Source of the DNA: Bugula neritina
Lineage: Eukaryota; Bryozoa; Gymnolaemata; Cheilostomatida; Bugulidae
Length of the DNA: 60,000 nt
Reading direction: 5' to 3'
Assembly (NCBI GenBank): GCA_964035545.1
Contig: OZ037767.1
Location: 21,953,628-22,013,627, forward strand
In this document: positions 1 through 60,000 of the stretch, piece after piece
Numbering within the stretch: the first letter of the stretch is position 1
Layout: every line of letters begins with the position of its first letter
The notes under the pieces: generated by a model
What the model was told of the DNA's origin: nothing
What the model saw: only the letters and a program-made list of their open reading frames with translations
Databases searched by the model: none
Program-made: the position numbers and the translations under genes

Positions 1-665
1 TTGAACATTTAGGAGCAGTAGTGGATAAATTGAGATAGCCTAAGTTCTTTAAATTTCTTTATAAAATTTGGTTTGGGGCGTGAATCGAGATTCTTGCAAG
101 AACATAACTTTTGCTACATTTCTAATCTAGAACACAGGCTTTTCTCGATTTCTCCATTACTGCACCTACTTCATATTGAACAGCTCACTTCATCCAACGT
201 TTTTAACCAACACTTATCAAACTTCGTCTCGCAAGTAAAATATTTCCACAGCTAGCTTAACCCTGTTAGGCCCGGTGTAGCATATACCCTACATCAACTT
301 TCAATGCATAGTCTACAATTGCAACCAATTACAAGTAGCCACAATCAAGGTCTCCAAGCATTCATAGGTTACTATAGCAACAAACCACAATATAATACAA
401 CCTCCAATCACTACGAGTACAGCAGCCAATCATGAGCAGTAAAGCACACTAGCAGCAACCCAACAAACCAATCATCCACAATCAAAACCACATTGTTCAC
501 ACCTCATCCATGATGGTGATTGATGATATGGGAATGAATGGGTTGACATAGAATGTGAATGTGACAGGATATTACATAACTATCATTATAGCAATAGGAC
601 GCAAATGATTATAGAGCAATGTTATTATGAAAGCTGTACTAAGTTGCAAATCTAGCTGCACATAC
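1..665. other. Non-coding stretch, 3' side of the gene
   Basis: No CTLD, TSP1 or other exon with fitting splice sites was found on the minus strand, and no AATAAA or ATTAAA on that strand was seen. Best read as the start of another intron of the large gene. Confidence 0.4.
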
Positions 666-59118
<58,453 letters not shown>

Positions 59119-60000
59119 GCTGGTTATCTCAATAATCCAATTTTAGTCTATCAAAGGATGCTACACGAATTCTACTAAAATTTTATCAGAATATGTATTT
59201 AAATGAAAATCTCACATTGGATTGCAGTTAGCTGATGTTATGTCTAAGCCAGTTTACATTGGTATATAAAAACTGAATCCAAACATGGTTTCTTATACAT
59301 TAACAATGATCAATACTGACAAATGTATCCTCCTTTTGTTGCTGCTTTTGCGTGTGCTAACACAAAAGAGGGAGGTAATTGAATCAATGACTTACTTTGT
59401 TCAGTGTGACGACATGGCTAGTATTGATTTTCAACAGATAGGATTCAATAGTTACTCGTCACAAAAATTGATCGGCACAAATATTGAACTGAGAGGTGAT
59501 ACACCTAAAAGAACATGATATATACATTTTATGTGCATTTGTCTGCGCATGTGTATGTGAAGACTTGGAAACAAGTTTAAAAGTTAATATAAAAATGTTT
59601 CTGTTTCATGAAATGCATATATTGTTATTACTGGGCACTTGGTCAATATGCTTCAAATTTCTTAAGAAATTTTAAGAAAACTAAATCTATATGTTGTGAA
59701 TTTAGTTCAAACTGCATAAACTATATTACAAATTGATGCTTTTTATTATATATTTTTGTTTGCACAATAATTAATTCATAGGTCAATACTATAATAATTT
59801 GTATAAGCGTTAGCTGACAAACCAGCAAATGCAATATATAAAACTGTTTTTACGCCACAGCAACCACACTAGTTTATATATACTCAGTTTTAAACAAAAA
59901 CTAAGAGAACTGGTAATTTTCAGTAAACTTATAGTTAACTGCTTAAACTCATGATTATTACAAAATTTCGATGAACAGTCCATATATAATCTTTTGTCAT
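59119..60000 (-). promoter_or_regulatory. Presumed 5' UTR and promoter region
   Basis: This region lies upstream of the inferred ATG. On the minus strand TTTTTATATACC at about 59261-59272 could serve as a TATA element about 150 bp before the ATG. The same bases read TATATAAAA on the plus strand, so orientation is ambiguous. A 5' non-coding exon further upstream is possible. No other gene is convincing here. Confidence 0.25.

Noticed and set aside
73-255. 60-codon plus-strand frame starting MGRESRFLQ
   Set aside because: No domain, no splice context and no homology recognised; length expected by chance.
59285-59518. Plus-strand frame of 77 codons starting MVSYTLTMINTDKC with a Leu run, preceded by TATATAAAA
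   Set aside because: The TATA-like sequence lies only ~15 bp before the ATG, no homology is recognisable, and there is no downstream exon; probably chance in the promoter region.

Overview
This is AT-rich metazoan genomic DNA, roughly one third G+C, with long introns, many micro- and minisatellites, tRNA-derived SINEs, LINE tails and DNA-transposon relics. The domain repertoire (C-type lectin, thrombospondin type 1, F-type lectin/F5/8C-like, kringle, pentraxin/LamG-like, DNDCDG calcium-binding motif, GCW...GKGG-type ectodomain) points to an invertebrate, most likely a lophotrochozoan such as a bryozoan, brachiopod or mollusc. The sequence alone does not fix the species.

Nearly the whole window is one minus-strand gene. 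I reconstruct 75 coding exons from 59118 (ATG) down to 666, each with an AG acceptor and a GT donor (one probable GC donor). Every intron phase agrees with the next exon. The joined frame is about 11.56 kb, or about 3,850 codons, with no internal stop, and the 3' end probably lies beyond position 1. The product is a secreted mosaic: signal peptide (59118 and 58650-58483); pentraxin/LamG-like domain 1 (56966-54189); kringle (54030-53193); pentraxin/LamG-like domain 2 (52682-48156); degenerate kringle (46715-46440); F-type-lectin/F5/8C-like domain (46063-44431); broken TSP1-like piece and Cys linker (44080-43338); LamG 3 (42915-41527); an unnamed ectodomain ending in a furin-type site (41100-39014); LamG 4 (38612-35973); Thr/Pro mucin stalk and GCW-type domain (35343-33688); a Cys-rich exon (33175-32972); then [CTLD-TSP1] x10 plus one more TSP1 (32053-666).

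The C-terminal half is an exon-shuffled array. CTLDs are split 1-2-2-1 and TSP1s are single phase 1-1 exons, so each CTLD-TSP1 unit can be duplicated without frame damage. The CTLDs lack the classical EPN/QPD and WND sugar/calcium motifs, and most carry an added C-x4-6-C pair instead. The first nine TSP1 modules have four cysteines; only the last two have the canonical six. This looks like an extracellular adhesion, matrix or recognition protein. I do not know a described family with this layout; that is a statement of my recall, not of a search.

Introns hold a 3.5-kb element with ~880-bp inverted arms and a degraded DDE-type transposase N-terminus (14219-17709), a 5'-truncated LINE (50594-51712), LINE 3' tails, three copies of one tRNA-type SINE (two with target-site duplications), a MITE-like element, and several minisatellites. 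Two of these minisatellites abut splice donors and multiply donor consensus sequences. No second convincing protein gene was found.
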